Positions 7,924-16,480 of a DNA stretch of 64,000 nt are shown here, in pieces (the first letter of the stretch is position 1; each line of letters begins with the position of its first letter). A model generated the notes under the pieces. That model searched no databases. It had not been told where the DNA came from and worked only from the letters and a program-made list of their open reading frames with translations. This DNA is from Arsenophonus nilaparvatae (lineage in GTDB: Bacteria > Pseudomonadota > Gammaproteobacteria > Enterobacterales > Enterobacteriaceae). A program made the position numbers and the translations under genes. The stretch lies in assembly GCF_000757905.1 (NCBI RefSeq), contig NZ_JRLH01000011.1; one strand, 5' to 3'.

Positions 7924-8844
7924 TCAGTTTGGCGCTGCTATTTTTTCCATATAAGCGGGTAAATCGTTAACTAAAGTATCAACAATGAGTCGGACTTTTC
8001 GCGAAAGGTAAGGGGTTTTTGGCCATACCGCGTAAATAGAGAAGGTTATTTCAACCGCATGAGGCATAATTTCTTTCAGGCTCCCGTTGATCAGTTCTTC
8101 TCTGACTAACCAGTCAGGAAGCCAGGCAACACCTGCATCTGAAATAATCGCATCTTTTATTGCTTGCATGTCATCCATTATTAATCTTGTTTTTGGTCTG
8201 AATTCGTATATACCACCGTTATCGCCTTTGAGGCGCCATTTTTGTATTTGATTTGAACGGCTATAAGCGACAGCAAAATGTTGAGCCAACTCTTTAATTG
8301 TGCTTGGTTCACCCATTTGAGTAAGATAAGTGGGGGAAGCGCAAATCGTCATACGATGTTGGCCGATTTTTCTCGCGACTAGATTACTGCTATCAGGTAG
8401 TGTGCCAATATAGATTGATAAATCAATTCCTTCTTCGATAAGATCGATGATACGATCGTTGAATGACATTTCTAGCTCTAGCTTGGGGTACTGTTTTATT
8501 AAAGCAATGAGTAGGGGGGCTATACATAAATGGCCAAATAATACCGGCATCGAAAGCCTAAATTTTCCACAAGCTTCATGCTTACCGCTGTCAAGAATGT
8601 CTTCTATCTTTTCTATCTCATCGAGTGCACGTCGGCAATATTCATAATACAGCATTCCTTCCTCTGTTAAACTTTGCGTGCGGGTTGTTCTATGAAACAG
8701 GGTTACACCCAGTCTTGCTTCTAATTGCGCAATTTTTTTTGCTACCGATGAGCGCGTTAGATGTAATTTTTCCGCTGTTTGAGAGAAGCTGTTAGCTTCA
8801 GCAGCAGCAACAAATACCGGAAGGCTATTTAGTATACTTTTCAT
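7924..8844 (-). CDS. LysR-family transcriptional regulator
   Basis: A 306-residue protein with an N-terminal winged helix-turn-helix (about residues 5-65: FVAAAEANSFSQTAEKLHLTRSSVAKKIAQLEARLGVTLFHR in outline) and a C-terminal substrate-binding-like domain from about residue 90. The length is typical for the family, which activates or represses a nearby or divergent gene on binding a small inducer. It faces azoR convergently and yeeE divergently with about 330 bp between, so yeeED or azoR are both candidate targets. No clear ribosome-binding site is seen before the ATG. The subgroup resembles regulators of oxidoreductase genes, but no inducer can be named. Confidence 0.9.
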   Translation of the reverse strand: MKSILNSLPVFVAAAEANSFSQTAEKLHLTRSSVAKKIAQLEARLGVTLFHRTTRTQSLTEEGMLYYEYCRRALDEIEKIEDILDSGKHEACGKFRLSMPVLFGHLCIAPLLIALIKQYPKLELEMSFNDRIIDLIEEGIDLSIYIGTLPDSSNLVARKIGQHRMTICASPTYLTQMGEPSTIKELAQHFAVAYSRSNQIQKWRLKGDNGGIYEFRPKTRLIMDDMQAIKDAIISDAGVAWLPDWLVREELINGSLKEIMPHAVEITFSIYAVWPKTPYLSRKVRLIVDTLVNDLPAYMEKIAAPN

Positions 8845-9173
8845 TCGATTATTGCCATTCAGACATAAAATTATCTTTATAAATAATAGACAGAAACATT
8901 AAATGTTAGAAATAATAAAAAATGTAGTAAATTTAATGATGCTTAAGCAGGATAGGATTTTTATTATTTTTAATATGAATGAAATATTGTGGTAAACAGC
9001 GTTAAATATTTTTAAACAGAAATAAAAAACTAATCCCTTGATTTAACAAATTTATTTTAGCTAATAAAAAAGTGATCCCCAACAATTAGACTATATTTAA
9101 AACTGTGCTTTTTATCAACAATTTAATAAGTTCGATTTTATAAAATGTTATTTTAATTTAAGGAATGATATTA
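8845..9173. other. Divergent promoter region between LysR gene and yeeE
   Basis: An AT-rich divergent intergenic region that must carry both promoters. No confident T-N11-A palindrome could be singled out by eye. AAGGA at 9160-9164 is the ribosome-binding site for yeeE and fixes its start at 9174. Confidence 0.4.
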
Positions 9174-10218
9174 ATGATAAGTTTATCTCATATATCTGGC
9201 TTAGTATTGGGTAGCTTACTTGGTTTTGTTATGCAACGGGGACGTTTTTGTTTAGCTGGCGGATTAAGAGATTTTTATTTATTCCGTGATAGTCAAATGA
9301 TAATTGCAATCTTAATCGTTATTTCTATTCAGAGTGTCGGGCTCTTTGGCTTGCAAAGTCTAGGATTAGTCATACTCCCGCATGCCAAATTTTTATGGTT
9401 AGCAACCATAGCTGGTGGCATTTTATTTGGTATTGGAATGGCATTGGCCGGATCTTGCTCTACTGGCGCCTATTATCGAACCGCTGAAGGTTTAGTTGGT
9501 AGTATTGTTGCTGTTATCGGCTTTATCCTATCCAGTTGGTTGGTCCGTTTGCCGGTCAGTAGATCTTTTTTTTTCACCAATTACCTCCCAGGCATTAGAT
9601 AGCGGAACAATAACACAAACTTTTCATGTATCACCATATATAATCATGCTTATTTTAATATCATTAACAATCTATTTGGTTATTAGACATATCAGGCAGT
9701 GGAAACAGATTAATGTAGCAAAAATAACAGCAAAAAAAGCAGGAATCAGCCACCTATTATTTGAGGCTCGCTGGCACCCATTTATTACGGCAATGTTGGT
9801 AGGAATTATTGCGCTATTAGCCTGGCCGGCAAGTTTAGCTGCTGGGCGGATTGGCGGGCTTGGTATTAGCGGACCTAGCGCGCAATTATTTTCATTATTG
9901 ATTAACGGCAATTTAAAATTTTTTGACTGGGCTGGCTATTTATTAATCGGTTTGTTGTTGGGATCATTTATTGCCGCCAAGGGTAGTCAAGAGTTTAGAT
10001 TTAGAAACCCAGGTTTGACCACCGTGGTAAAAAGTTTTATTGGTGGTTTATTTATGGGGATCGGTAGCGGTTTAGCGGGTGGCTGCATGCTAGGTAATAC
10101 TTTGGTTAATACCGCTTGGTTTTCATGGCAAGGCTGGGTGTTTATTCCTTGTATTATTTTCGGTAGTTGGCTCACTAGTTACTTTACTGTGATCCGTCCA
10201 TGGCAAATAAAATCATAG
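9174..10218 (+). pseudogene. yeeE: Thiosulfate/sulfur transporter YeeE (TsuA) family, frameshifted at a T9 run
   Basis: The two halves of a YeeE/YedE membrane protein lie in different frames. Frame one covers 9174-9602 (MISLSHISGLVLGSLLGFVMQRGRFCLAGG). The rest is open from before 9575 to 10218 in the next frame (SPITSQALDSG...FEARWHPF...GGCMLGN). The switch is at nine T's, 9566-9574; eight T's would restore one protein of about 347 residues, the length of E. coli YeeE (352). The conserved cysteines thought to relay thiosulfate remain in RGRFC, GSCSTG and GGCMLG. The second half shows no other damage, so the mutation is recent, is rescued by slippage, or is a sequence error. It pairs with yeeD 12 bp downstream. 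The start is ATG 9174, because an ATG at 9165 abuts the ribosome-binding site. Confidence 0.88.
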
Positions 10219-10230
10219 AGGTTATTGCAT

Positions 10231-10458
10231 ATGAGTGAAATTCAACTAGATACCAGAGGGAAGTTATGCCCATATCCACTAATTCAAGCGCAAAAAGCGA
10301 TAGATTTAATGATAAACGGTGATATTTTAGTTATTAAATATGATTGTGCTCAAGCAACGGAGAATATTCCAAAGTGGGCGGCTAAATCAGGTCATGAAGT
10401 GATTGATTTTCAACAAACCGGCAACGCTCAATGGCAAATTACGCTTAAAAAAAGGTAA
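10231..10458 (+). CDS. yeeD: TusA-like sulfur carrier YeeD (TsuB)
   Basis: A 75-residue TusA-family protein, the same length as E. coli YeeD. It carries the hallmark Cys-Pro-x-Pro motif at LC13PYPL, whose cysteine receives sulfur, and TRGKLCPYPLIQAQKAI and YDCAQATENIPKWA. In this family the carrier works with the YeeE transporter in thiosulfate uptake for cysteine synthesis. It starts 12 bp after yeeE, clearly one operon. I use the ATG at 10231 (AGAGG about 9 bases upstream) rather than the TTG at 10225. An intact yeeD argues that the operon is still used or was damaged only recently. Confidence 0.93.
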   Translation: MSEIQLDTRGKLCPYPLIQAQKAIDLMINGDILVIKYDCAQATENIPKWAAKSGHEVIDFQQTGNAQWQITLKKR

Positions 10459-10606
10459 ATAAGATAATTACATTGAATAAATAAGGTCATTCAATAAAGG
10501 CTTCAGGTTGGTAAGCTAGAAAACTTAGTAAGCTAAATAATACTATTTGATTAATAATCCGGCTAGGAATGAGTTATTTCCGTCCCTGGCATGGATTTCC
10601 GAGCAC

Positions 10607-10888
10607 TTAATTTTTTGGTTTTGGCTTTATAGTTGTCCGCTTAATTTCCCCCTTAATTGAGACCGAGTCTGTCGCCGTTGATCTGGCAAAACATCTTTTC
10701 TCATGGGGAAGGCTGCAATCAGGTTCAGTTGTTGCTGATGATATTGGCCTTGAACTTTCAGTCGCATTATTCTGCTCTGCTGTTGGCTCAACATCGTTAA
10801 TTTGTTCGTCTATAAACACCGTACTCATTGAGATAACGCTATAGCCAAGCAGGATTATGGAAATAAATAGTTTCGATAATAGTTTCAT
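10607..10888 (-). CDS. Small secreted protein of unknown function, probably iron-regulated
   Basis: A 93-residue protein not recognised as any family. A Sec signal peptide is evident (MKLLSKLFISIILLGYSVIS, then MST). The mature part of about 70 residues is polar, with an acidic first half, two cysteines in DCSLPHEKRC that could form a disulfide, and a basic C-terminus (KRTTIKPKPKN). A perfect AGGAGG lies 8 bases before the ATG, strong support for a real gene. A 16-of-19 match to the Fur operator (10911-10929) sits 23 bp upstream of the start, suggesting repression by iron. It is monocistronic. The role is unknown; a secreted or periplasmic iron-stress peptide is the simplest inference. Confidence 0.75.
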   Translation of the reverse strand: MKLLSKLFISIILLGYSVISMSTVFIDEQINDVEPTAEQNNATESSRPISSATTEPDCSLPHEKRCFARSTATDSVSIKGEIKRTTIKPKPKN

Positions 10889-10910
10889 GACGCTTTCCTC
10901 CTGATTAAAT

Positions 10911-10929
10911 AATAATGATAATTATTATT
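10911..10929. promoter_or_regulatory. Candidate Fur box upstream of the small secreted protein
   Basis: The 19-mer here reads AATAATGATAATTATTATT and matches the Fur consensus GATAATGATAATCATTATC at 16 of 19 positions. It lies 23-41 bp upstream of the minus-strand start at 10888. In so AT-rich a genome some chance matches are expected. Confidence 0.6.
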
Positions 10930-11831
10930 GTTTAATGATAGGTGAACATTCCGCCATTGCAAACACTTACCTAAATAAAATTTTTGGTTAATAATGTTTA
11001 TAGGTTGATTGCTACTATATCGGGTTATTTTGCTGCATTGATTGCCACTCTTTTAAAGGCTATATATTAGTATTGTTAATGTAACTAATACCTATAAGAT
11101 TTGTAAAATTGGCCGAGTTGTTTTGATTTTTGTGTATTTCACTCTTTATAATAGAACAATAGGTGAATTGGTTTAAAAAATTATTCTGTAATATTGTGGT
11201 TTTGAAAGTAATGGAATATTCATTGTTTGATTGAATGATATTTTTATTAAATTTGATAAGCATTTTATTTTTCGTGCTGTTATTAGATATTTATTATTAT
11301 AAAAAACGCGGTATTTAAATATCTAATACCGTTCATTACTATAATAAGAATTAAAAATATTTATATTTTTATTATTGTTTGAATTTTATTATTCTTAATT
11401 TTCACTAATCTATTTTTATTAATAATTTGATACCTAAAACAATGATCTTATTTTCATTTTAAAATTCTCCTACTAGCTATAAATTGTTACATATTAATTA
11501 TAACTACATAAAAAAACACAGTTTTTTAACTAATCGATGATGATATTTATTTTTATTAACAGAATTTTTTATTTTAAGATATTTATATCTTACATGTTAA
11601 TTAAGTTAAGTATGACAAAAAACTAGATACTTTATAGTTTTTATCAAACAAAAAGTTATAATGAAAAGGTTCTATATTCTAACAATAATCTGTTGTATTA
11701 ACTGAAATTATCAATATTGATATTTGGTAAGTTTTGATTAACTAGTATAGAGTAAAACACCTCTTCTTTATTAATTTTAATGAAGAGGTATTTATTAATT
11801 AAACGCTTTATTTATATTGTAAAATTACGAC
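10930..11831. other. AT-rich non-coding stretch
   Basis: About 900 bases without a supported gene. The one short open frame (11060-11263, minus) has Asn/Ile-rich composition typical of random AT-rich DNA and no ribosome-binding site. A candidate minus-strand terminator lies at 11759-11789. Confidence 0.45.
11759..11789 (-). terminator. Candidate terminator of the repeat-protein gene
   Basis: ACCTCTTC (11759-11766) pairs with GAAGAGGT (11782-11789), an 8-bp stem. On the minus strand it is followed by GTGTTTTA, a weak T-tract. It lies 43 bp beyond the stop of the repeat-protein gene. Confidence 0.6.
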
Positions 11832-12722
11832 TTATAATAAGCCTTCTGGAACCTTAGTTTTTTCTAACTCTTCTTCGGTTTCTGAAGTATCATCTGTAGT
11901 TGCTGAAGTTGAGCCTGTAACTGTTCCAGTGCTCTGTTCAGCTTTATCAATAGCTTGCTCTATTTTCTTAACAACATCATTGAAAGAGCCGAAGAATGTG
12001 GTAACTAAAATACTAAGGTCTTCCTTCGCCTGTTTAAGAACCTCAGCAACAGATAATTCAGTCAAACTATTAGCAACATTGGTAACTGCTTCAACACCGC
12101 TGTTAGCCGCATTTACAGCTGTTTCAACACCAGTTTTAGCAACATCTACAGCTGTTTCACCACCAGTTTTAGCAACATCTACACCTGTTTCAACACCAGT
12201 TTTAATAACATCTACACCTGTTTCAACACCAGTTTTAATAACATCTACACCTGTTTCAACACCAGTTTTAATAACATCTACACCTGTTTCAACACCAGTT
12301 TTAATAACATCTACACCTGTTTCAACACCAGTTTTAATAACATCTACACCTGTTTCAACACCAGTTTTAATAACATCTACACCTGTTTCAACACCAGTTT
12401 TAATAACATCTACACCTGTTTCAACACCAGTTTTAATAACATCTACACCTGTTTCAACACCAGTTTTAATAACATCTACACCTGTTTCAACACCAGTTTT
12501 AATAACATCTACACCTGTTTCAACACCAGTTTTAGCAACATCAACACCAGTGTTAACAGCTGTATTTGCAGCATTTTCTGTTGTATCAATAGCAGTTTTA
12601 GTGCTTTCCAAAACCTTATCTACACCAGGGATGTTTAAATTACCTATTGGGCTAGCGATAGCTGACATATAACCAAATGTTAAAACAGAAGCGATAGCAA
12701 ATCGATTTGTAAATAATTTCAT
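11832..12722 (-). CDS. Secreted protein with tandem 11-residue (TGVETGVDVIK) amphipathic repeats
   Basis: A 296-residue protein in three parts. A signal peptide comes first (residues 1-24, ending AIAS). A long repeat region follows, about residues 48-215. The C-terminal domain of about 80 residues has helices (ELSVAEVLKQAKEDL, FNDVVKKIEQAIDKAEQ) and a Thr/Ser/Glu-rich tail. The repeat unit is 11 residues, TGVETGVDVIK, in eleven near-identical copies with several diverged copies on both sides (DVAKTGGETAV, NAANSGVEAVT). Hendecad repeats with this hydrophobic spacing form long amphipathic helices in LEA-3 proteins, apolipoproteins and synucleins, which bind membranes or protect them on drying. 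No named family is recognised. Exported to the periplasm or outside; a lipid- or host-surface-binding role is inferred. It lies alone, with a terminator downstream. Confidence 0.8.
   Translation of the reverse strand: MKLFTNRFAIASVLTFGYMSAIASPIGNLNIPGVDKVLESTKTAIDTTENAANTAVNTGVDVAKTGVETGVDVIKTGVETGVDVIKTGVETGVDVIKTGVETGVDVIKTGVETGVDVIKTGVETGVDVIKTGVETGVDVIKTGVETGVDVIKTGVETGVDVIKTGVETGVDVIKTGVETGVDVAKTGGETAVDVAKTGVETAVNAANSGVEAVTNVANSLTELSVAEVLKQAKEDLSILVTTFFGSFNDVVKKIEQAIDKAEQSTGTVTGSTSATTDDTSETEEELEKTKVPEGLL
12181..12543 (-). repeat. Eleven tandem 33-bp units encoding the 11-residue repeat
   Basis: Exactly eleven 33-bp units. Ten are essentially identical and end in ATAACATCT (plus strand); the eleventh differs in the last bases (GCAACATCA). 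Diverged units continue on the left (12082-12180). The near-perfect DNA identity means recent expansion or gene conversion, so copy number is expected to vary between strains. This is a coding minisatellite, not a CRISPR array, because there are no spacers. Confidence 0.95.
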
Positions 12723-13008
12723 TAGTCACCTCAATTAATAGTTATGTAACGATATTAATAATAGATGTTTATTTTAACATTTCAATAACCGTTTATTAAC
12801 ATTTAACGAAGCAAATAGAGAGGTGTAATTTAATAATGCAACAGCAACTCTTTTAAAATAAAAGTGTTTTTATCGCTCTATTTTAGATGACTATATTATT
12901 TTTTAAAAAGATATAACAATATTTGTAATAAACTAATTTTTTACCAGCAGCAAGTTGCTTTTGAAAAAGAATTTAATCAGTAGCAATTACTAAATAAGAC
13001 GCAGTAAG

Positions 13009-13245
13009 TTATTTATGATCTTGGCGATAGAGTGTCCACTCTTCGATGCGCACACCATTAGGTAGCAGGCAATAACCAACTTCTCCTTTCGCTGTCTTTA
13101 TAATTTCAATTTTTCCTTTTTGCTTAACACAATAAACTGAAGCAGGATTTGCCATGCCGATGGATTTAGCGGGCGGCAATGATTCTGTTGTATTAGTGCA
13201 TCCGCCAAGGTAAATAAGTGTTAGCAGTAAAGGTATCTTTCTCAT
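13009..13245 (-). CDS. Small lipoprotein, DUF333/YoaF-like
   Basis: A 78-residue protein with a lipoprotein signal peptide: residues 1-15 lead to a lipobox LGGC, Cys16 being the lipidated residue. The mature part carries the DUF333 pattern, NPASVYCVKQKGKIEI and GEVGYCLLPNGVRIEEWTLYR, with two cysteines likely to form a disulfide. Members are small envelope lipoproteins (for example YoaF), some annotated as hemolysin-like without good evidence; the function is unknown. It is monocistronic on the minus strand. The ribosome-binding site is weak. Confidence 0.85.
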   Translation of the reverse strand: MRKIPLLLTLIYLGGCTNTTESLPPAKSIGMANPASVYCVKQKGKIEIIKTAKGEVGYCLLPNGVRIEEWTLYRQDHK

Positions 13246-13602
13246 AAATTTTTACTCAACCAGGTGATGAACGAACAGACTAATTATAGTATATAAGTTA
13301 TTATATCATTTATGGTAGAAAATTTTTTCACATAAGAGATAGCAAATTTTTAATTATTATATTTTGCTATGTTATTATATTCATAGATGAATTATTTTAT
13401 TTTTTTAAGATCAGTTTTTTACTTAATTGAAAAATAAATTTATTGTAGATAAAGATGGTTTTTTTTATTAAAAGTAGCTTGTGTAACACTACACTAAATA
13501 TAATATAAAATTTACATCAAATATTTATATTGAAATGTGTGACTTTGAATTTCATATATTATTAAAATAATTTAATAAAAATTATAAAATAAAAGGATAT
13601 TT
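13246..13602. other. AT-rich intergenic region between divergent genes
   Basis: A divergent intergenic region of very AT-rich sequence. Nothing distinctive is seen apart from AAAAGGA at 13590-13596, the ribosome-binding site of the next gene. Confidence 0.4.
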
Positions 13603-14226
13603 ATGAATAATAATCAATCATTTTCGACAGGTGTTATTTTTTATAAAGGGAAAAATTATACTGGTGATAGTTTTTTATATGTTGAGTCTAATGAAGAGTA
13701 TCGGCTGTCTGCATAATTAAATGATAAATTTAATTCTGTCAGAGTCGGTAGACTTTCTCAAGTTCAGGGATGGAAGGATTATGCGGCAAATAATGCCCCT
13801 GGTAACATAACAAAAATTTGGCAATATGATACACCTGATCTATCCGAAATAAAAGGCTTATCAAGATTTACCGTATCCCCTAAATATACTGATATACTAG
13901 CGATATTACTTAATAATAATACTGGCAATAATATATTTTATCAGCTTGTATTTAATATTTCTTTTGTAAGTAACCCAATACATATTAAAGCGAATACGGA
14001 TTATCAATGTATTGGTTCCTTTCCACAAGATGGTAATTTATATAATGCTAATATTGCTATTATTAGTAACCAGAATAGACCAGCTATTCGTGCTCAAGTG
14101 AGTTTTAAATATAATATGTCGACTAACGAAATTGAGATAATGATGTCTAATCAAAATTTTCCATCAATGCTATCATTTGAAAAAGTAGAAAGAAATAGAT
14201 TTTGTCTAAATATTAATCATGCTTAA
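13603..14226 (+). pseudogene. Beta/gamma-crystallin-like protein gene interrupted by one ochre stop
   Basis: A 207-codon reading frame, open from ATG 13603 to TAA 14224 except for one in-frame TAA at 13714-13716 (codon 38). The N-terminal third reads GVIFYKGKNYTGDSFLYVES, then after the stop LNDKFNSVRVGRLSQVQGW. This follows the Greek-key pattern of beta/gamma-crystallin domains (aromatic-rich strand, Tyr-x-Gly, then NDK..SV). The following 130 residues are Asn- and Ile-rich and unrecognised. A good ribosome-binding site (AAAAGGA) lies 6 bases before the start. A single base change (for example CAA to TAA) would explain the break. Microbial crystallin-fold proteins are often secreted calcium binders, but no signal peptide is visible here. 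Either a recent pseudogene or read-through. Confidence 0.65.
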
Positions 14227-14260
14227 TGTGCGTTTTTTTAACAGCAAATGCAGTTATTTT

Positions 14261-14304
14261 AATCTGACAGAAATATTAATTGTTTATGTAAGATCTGTCA
14301 GATT
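14261..14304. terminator. Inverted repeat between convergent genes, possible bidirectional terminator
   Basis: AATCTGACAGA (14261-14271) pairs perfectly with TCTGTCAGATT (14294-14304) around a 22-base loop. It sits between a plus-strand and a minus-strand gene. No strong T-tract follows, so termination is uncertain. Confidence 0.4.
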
Positions 14305-14377
14305 GAATTTAATCTCTTAAAACGAAAATGATCAACTTATAAATGCGTTAAAAGTTCATTACTTTTTTTGCTTTATA

Positions 14378-15076
14378 TTAATACTTAAATCTTGCAGGTT
14401 CTTTATTACCCATTTCTTTAAGGATAATATTGGTATATTCAACTACCGCACCTCTGACATGATTATTATCCTGGTCAGGGAGCATTGTTAACGCATGAAC
14501 GATTTCATGCATAAATGCGCGGGTAAAACTAAACAGGGCATAATTACCATTTTCTAACTGATACTGCTCTTTATATTGTAAACAATTTGCTGGATCGATA
14601 GTAAGAGATATAATTTTTTTGCCTTTTTCAGCTTTTATCTCTTCAGCAGTTACGGTTGTGCTAAAGGCATCATGGATTGATACATGCCATTTATCACCAT
14701 CACAAAGATGGGTATCGTAAGCATAATTAAATAACCGCCTAAAAGTTGGACTTTCGTCATAGGCCATGGCCATGAGAGAGGAAAGTTCTTGATTACATAA
14801 TTGATATTGCTCTTCATTTAATTTTGTTTCTGTTTCTGTTTCTGTTTCTGATTTAATTCTATTATCGAATAAAAATAGTGATTTTACTTGTTCTGATGGA
14901 TGTGATTTATTGCTGTTGGTTGCAATCTTATCATGAGATTGTCTTGCTGGGGATGGATCATCTGATTGCATTTTTAGATCGGGATATTTTTTCGCTAAAT
15001 CACCATCATTATTATTAGATGGTTGAGTATATAACGAAGAATAGGATATTTTATTATTAAAGTTAATTGGCAACAT
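14378..15076 (-). CDS. Putative effector zinc metalloprotease with HEIVH motif (M91/NleD-like)
   Basis: A 232-residue protein with no signal peptide, a disordered polar N-terminus (residues 1-85) and a C-terminal catalytic-looking domain. The zinc motif is H190-E191-I-V-H194-AL, within AFMHEIVHALTMLP. Size, motif position and downstream acidic residues fit the type III effector proteases of the NleD type (peptidase family M91), which cut host MAP kinases. The PipA/GogA/GtgA group is an alternative. The N-terminal half would be the secretion/translocation part. A short (Glu-Thr) repeat at about 77-84 is encoded by a hexanucleotide microsatellite. It is monocistronic with no obvious ribosome-binding site. 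The protease motif is plain in the sequence; effector status and host target are inferred. Confidence 0.65.
   Translation of the reverse strand: MLPINFNNKISYSSLYTQPSNNNDGDLAKKYPDLKMQSDDPSPARQSHDKIATNSNKSHPSEQVKSLFLFDNRIKSETETETETKLNEEQYQLCNQELSSLMAMAYDESPTFRRLFNYAYDTHLCDGDKWHVSIHDAFSTTVTAEEIKAEKGKKIISLTIDPANCLQYKEQYQLENGNYALFSFTRAFMHEIVHALTMLPDQDNNHVRGAVVEYTNIILKEMGNKEPARFKY
14826..14849. repeat. Hexanucleotide repeat (GTTTCT)x4 inside the metalloprotease gene
   Basis: Four perfect GTTTCT units, read on the minus strand as Glu-Thr repeats in the N-terminal linker. Changes in unit number keep the frame. Confidence 0.9.
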
Positions 15077-15315
15077 ATTTAAAAATGACTCGCTAAATCT
15101 AGTTATGATTATTTATCATTATCCTATCAAGATAATTTTTTATGCTAATAAATTTCAACTTTATTATGCTTACCTATAGACGATAGCTAAAAAAATAACA
15201 ACCAATCACCAATAAACAGAGAGCTTATTTTAAAACCATCTGTTTATTTAATAAACTATAAATTGATTATGAATTTATTAGATATTTTTTATTGAAATAA
15301 TTTTTTGCTAATTAA

Positions 15316-16152
15316 CTAAATATAGCAGGAGTGTATTTTCTGTATGGGTTTAATATCATGTCCTACATGCTGGATATAAATTGTCGTTATATTATTTTTG
15401 GTTAATTTTTTCTTTAGTTTATTAAAAAAATTATTTTTAGATTTTGTCAGTGATTCAATAACTTTAAAATAGTTACCAGGTAGTGCAATAATTTCTTTTA
15501 ACCCATTAAAGTCTTCTTTGCTAAATTTATTATTTTTGTCTTGAACAAGAAGAGTATAAGCTGCAAAATCAACCTTTCCAACTCGAAATTGCAGCTCTTC
15601 ATTATCTTTATCAGCGATTGTTAATTGAAATATAATTTTCCTATCATTTTGGCTACCACTGTGCATAGCGAAGTATTGCGCAACATTTCTATTTGAAGAA
15701 AAAAAAGCAAATGCATAATTTTGTAGGTAACCGGTCTCTTGTATTTTTTGAAATTCGGAGCTCGGGATAGATAACCCTCTATATAATACCGACGGTGTTA
15801 TTGGTGATAATTTTTCCATTTTTGTAGCGACAATCCGCATTTCATTTTTGGCAATAGACTCTTGTCTTTGCCAGCCACTATTTTTCACCTGTTCAGGGTA
15901 GAGCGATGTATTCCATAATGTTCCATTAAGGCCGCCTGGTGATTGAAATAATGCTCTAATATTTTCTTGGTTGTAATTACCTATTGAAATATCCTGTTTT
16001 ACTTGTCTATCCATTCGTTGGTCAATCGAACTTTCAATAATAGGTTTTTCTTCTGAAGCAAAGTACTTCGGTAGAATAGGTGCTTGTTTATCTGGTTCTT
16101 TCCATGTAGCTAGGTTATTTTTAACTATGCTAAATGAATTTAATTTATCCAT
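15316..16152 (-). CDS. Putative ADP-ribosyltransferase-like effector
   Basis: A 278-residue protein with no signal peptide. The central part matches the arginine-type ADP-ribosyltransferase layout: an Arg in LYR125GL, an aromatic/Ser block FAFFSSN (151-154) in place of STS, and a late Glu in LKE220IIALPGNYFKV. In toxins of this class the late motif is ExE; here the first Glu is Leu218, so target specificity may differ or activity may be reduced. The N-terminal 100 residues would be the secretion or targeting region, and the C-terminus is basic (KKKLTKNN). AGGAGA precedes the ATG by 6 bases. It stands alone near the metalloprotease gene. The family link is by motif only; such enzymes modify host GTPases or RNA-binding proteins when injected. 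Confidence 0.6.
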   Translation of the reverse strand: MDKLNSFSIVKNNLATWKEPDKQAPILPKYFASEEKPIIESSIDQRMDRQVKQDISIGNYNQENIRALFQSPGGLNGTLWNTSLYPEQVKNSGWQRQESIAKNEMRIVATKMEKLSPITPSVLYRGLSIPSSEFQKIQETGYLQNYAFAFFSSNRNVAQYFAMHSGSQNDRKIIFQLTIADKDNEELQFRVGKVDFAAYTLLVQDKNNKFSKEDFNGLKEIIALPGNYFKVIESLTKSKNNFFNKLKKKLTKNNITTIYIQHVGHDIKPIQKIHSCYI

Positions 16153-16480
16153 TGTTTCTCCTGTTACAGTGTGTCATTTTCCCACTTACTCATTAAAAAT
16201 AATTCAATAATTATGCAAAAATGATAGATTTTATTTTACTGTGACTATCAAAATAATGTAATAACACTTAATTTTGAAAATCTATAAATAAAAATAATAT
16301 GGAATTAAGCCAGTGAGTTTTAATAATATCATTACTTTAAATAAAATATACTTTTTTACCTGAGGATATTTTTATCATCAATATGATAAATTTTCATTAC
16401 GGAAATTTATCTGATAATTAAGATATAAAGAAATAAATTTCCTTATATCCTTTAAAATAGCAATATTAGTGGAAATAGTC

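Noticed and set aside
9561..9602. Two separate small membrane proteins instead of one yeeE
   Set aside because: The second half has no start signal and both halves align end to end with one YeeE protein once a single T is removed.
11060..11263. 67-residue minus-strand open frame
   Set aside because: Asn/Ile-rich random-like composition, no ribosome-binding site, no recognisable pattern.
12181..12543. Regular 33-bp repeats that look like a CRISPR array
   Set aside because: There are no spacers; the units are contiguous and encode an 11-residue protein repeat in a continuous frame with a signal peptide.
11929..12672. Long plus-strand open frame (Pro/Thr/Ser-rich) opposite the repeat protein
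   Set aside because: It is the mirror of the repeat; no signal peptide or ribosome-binding site, while the minus-strand frame has a clear signal peptide.
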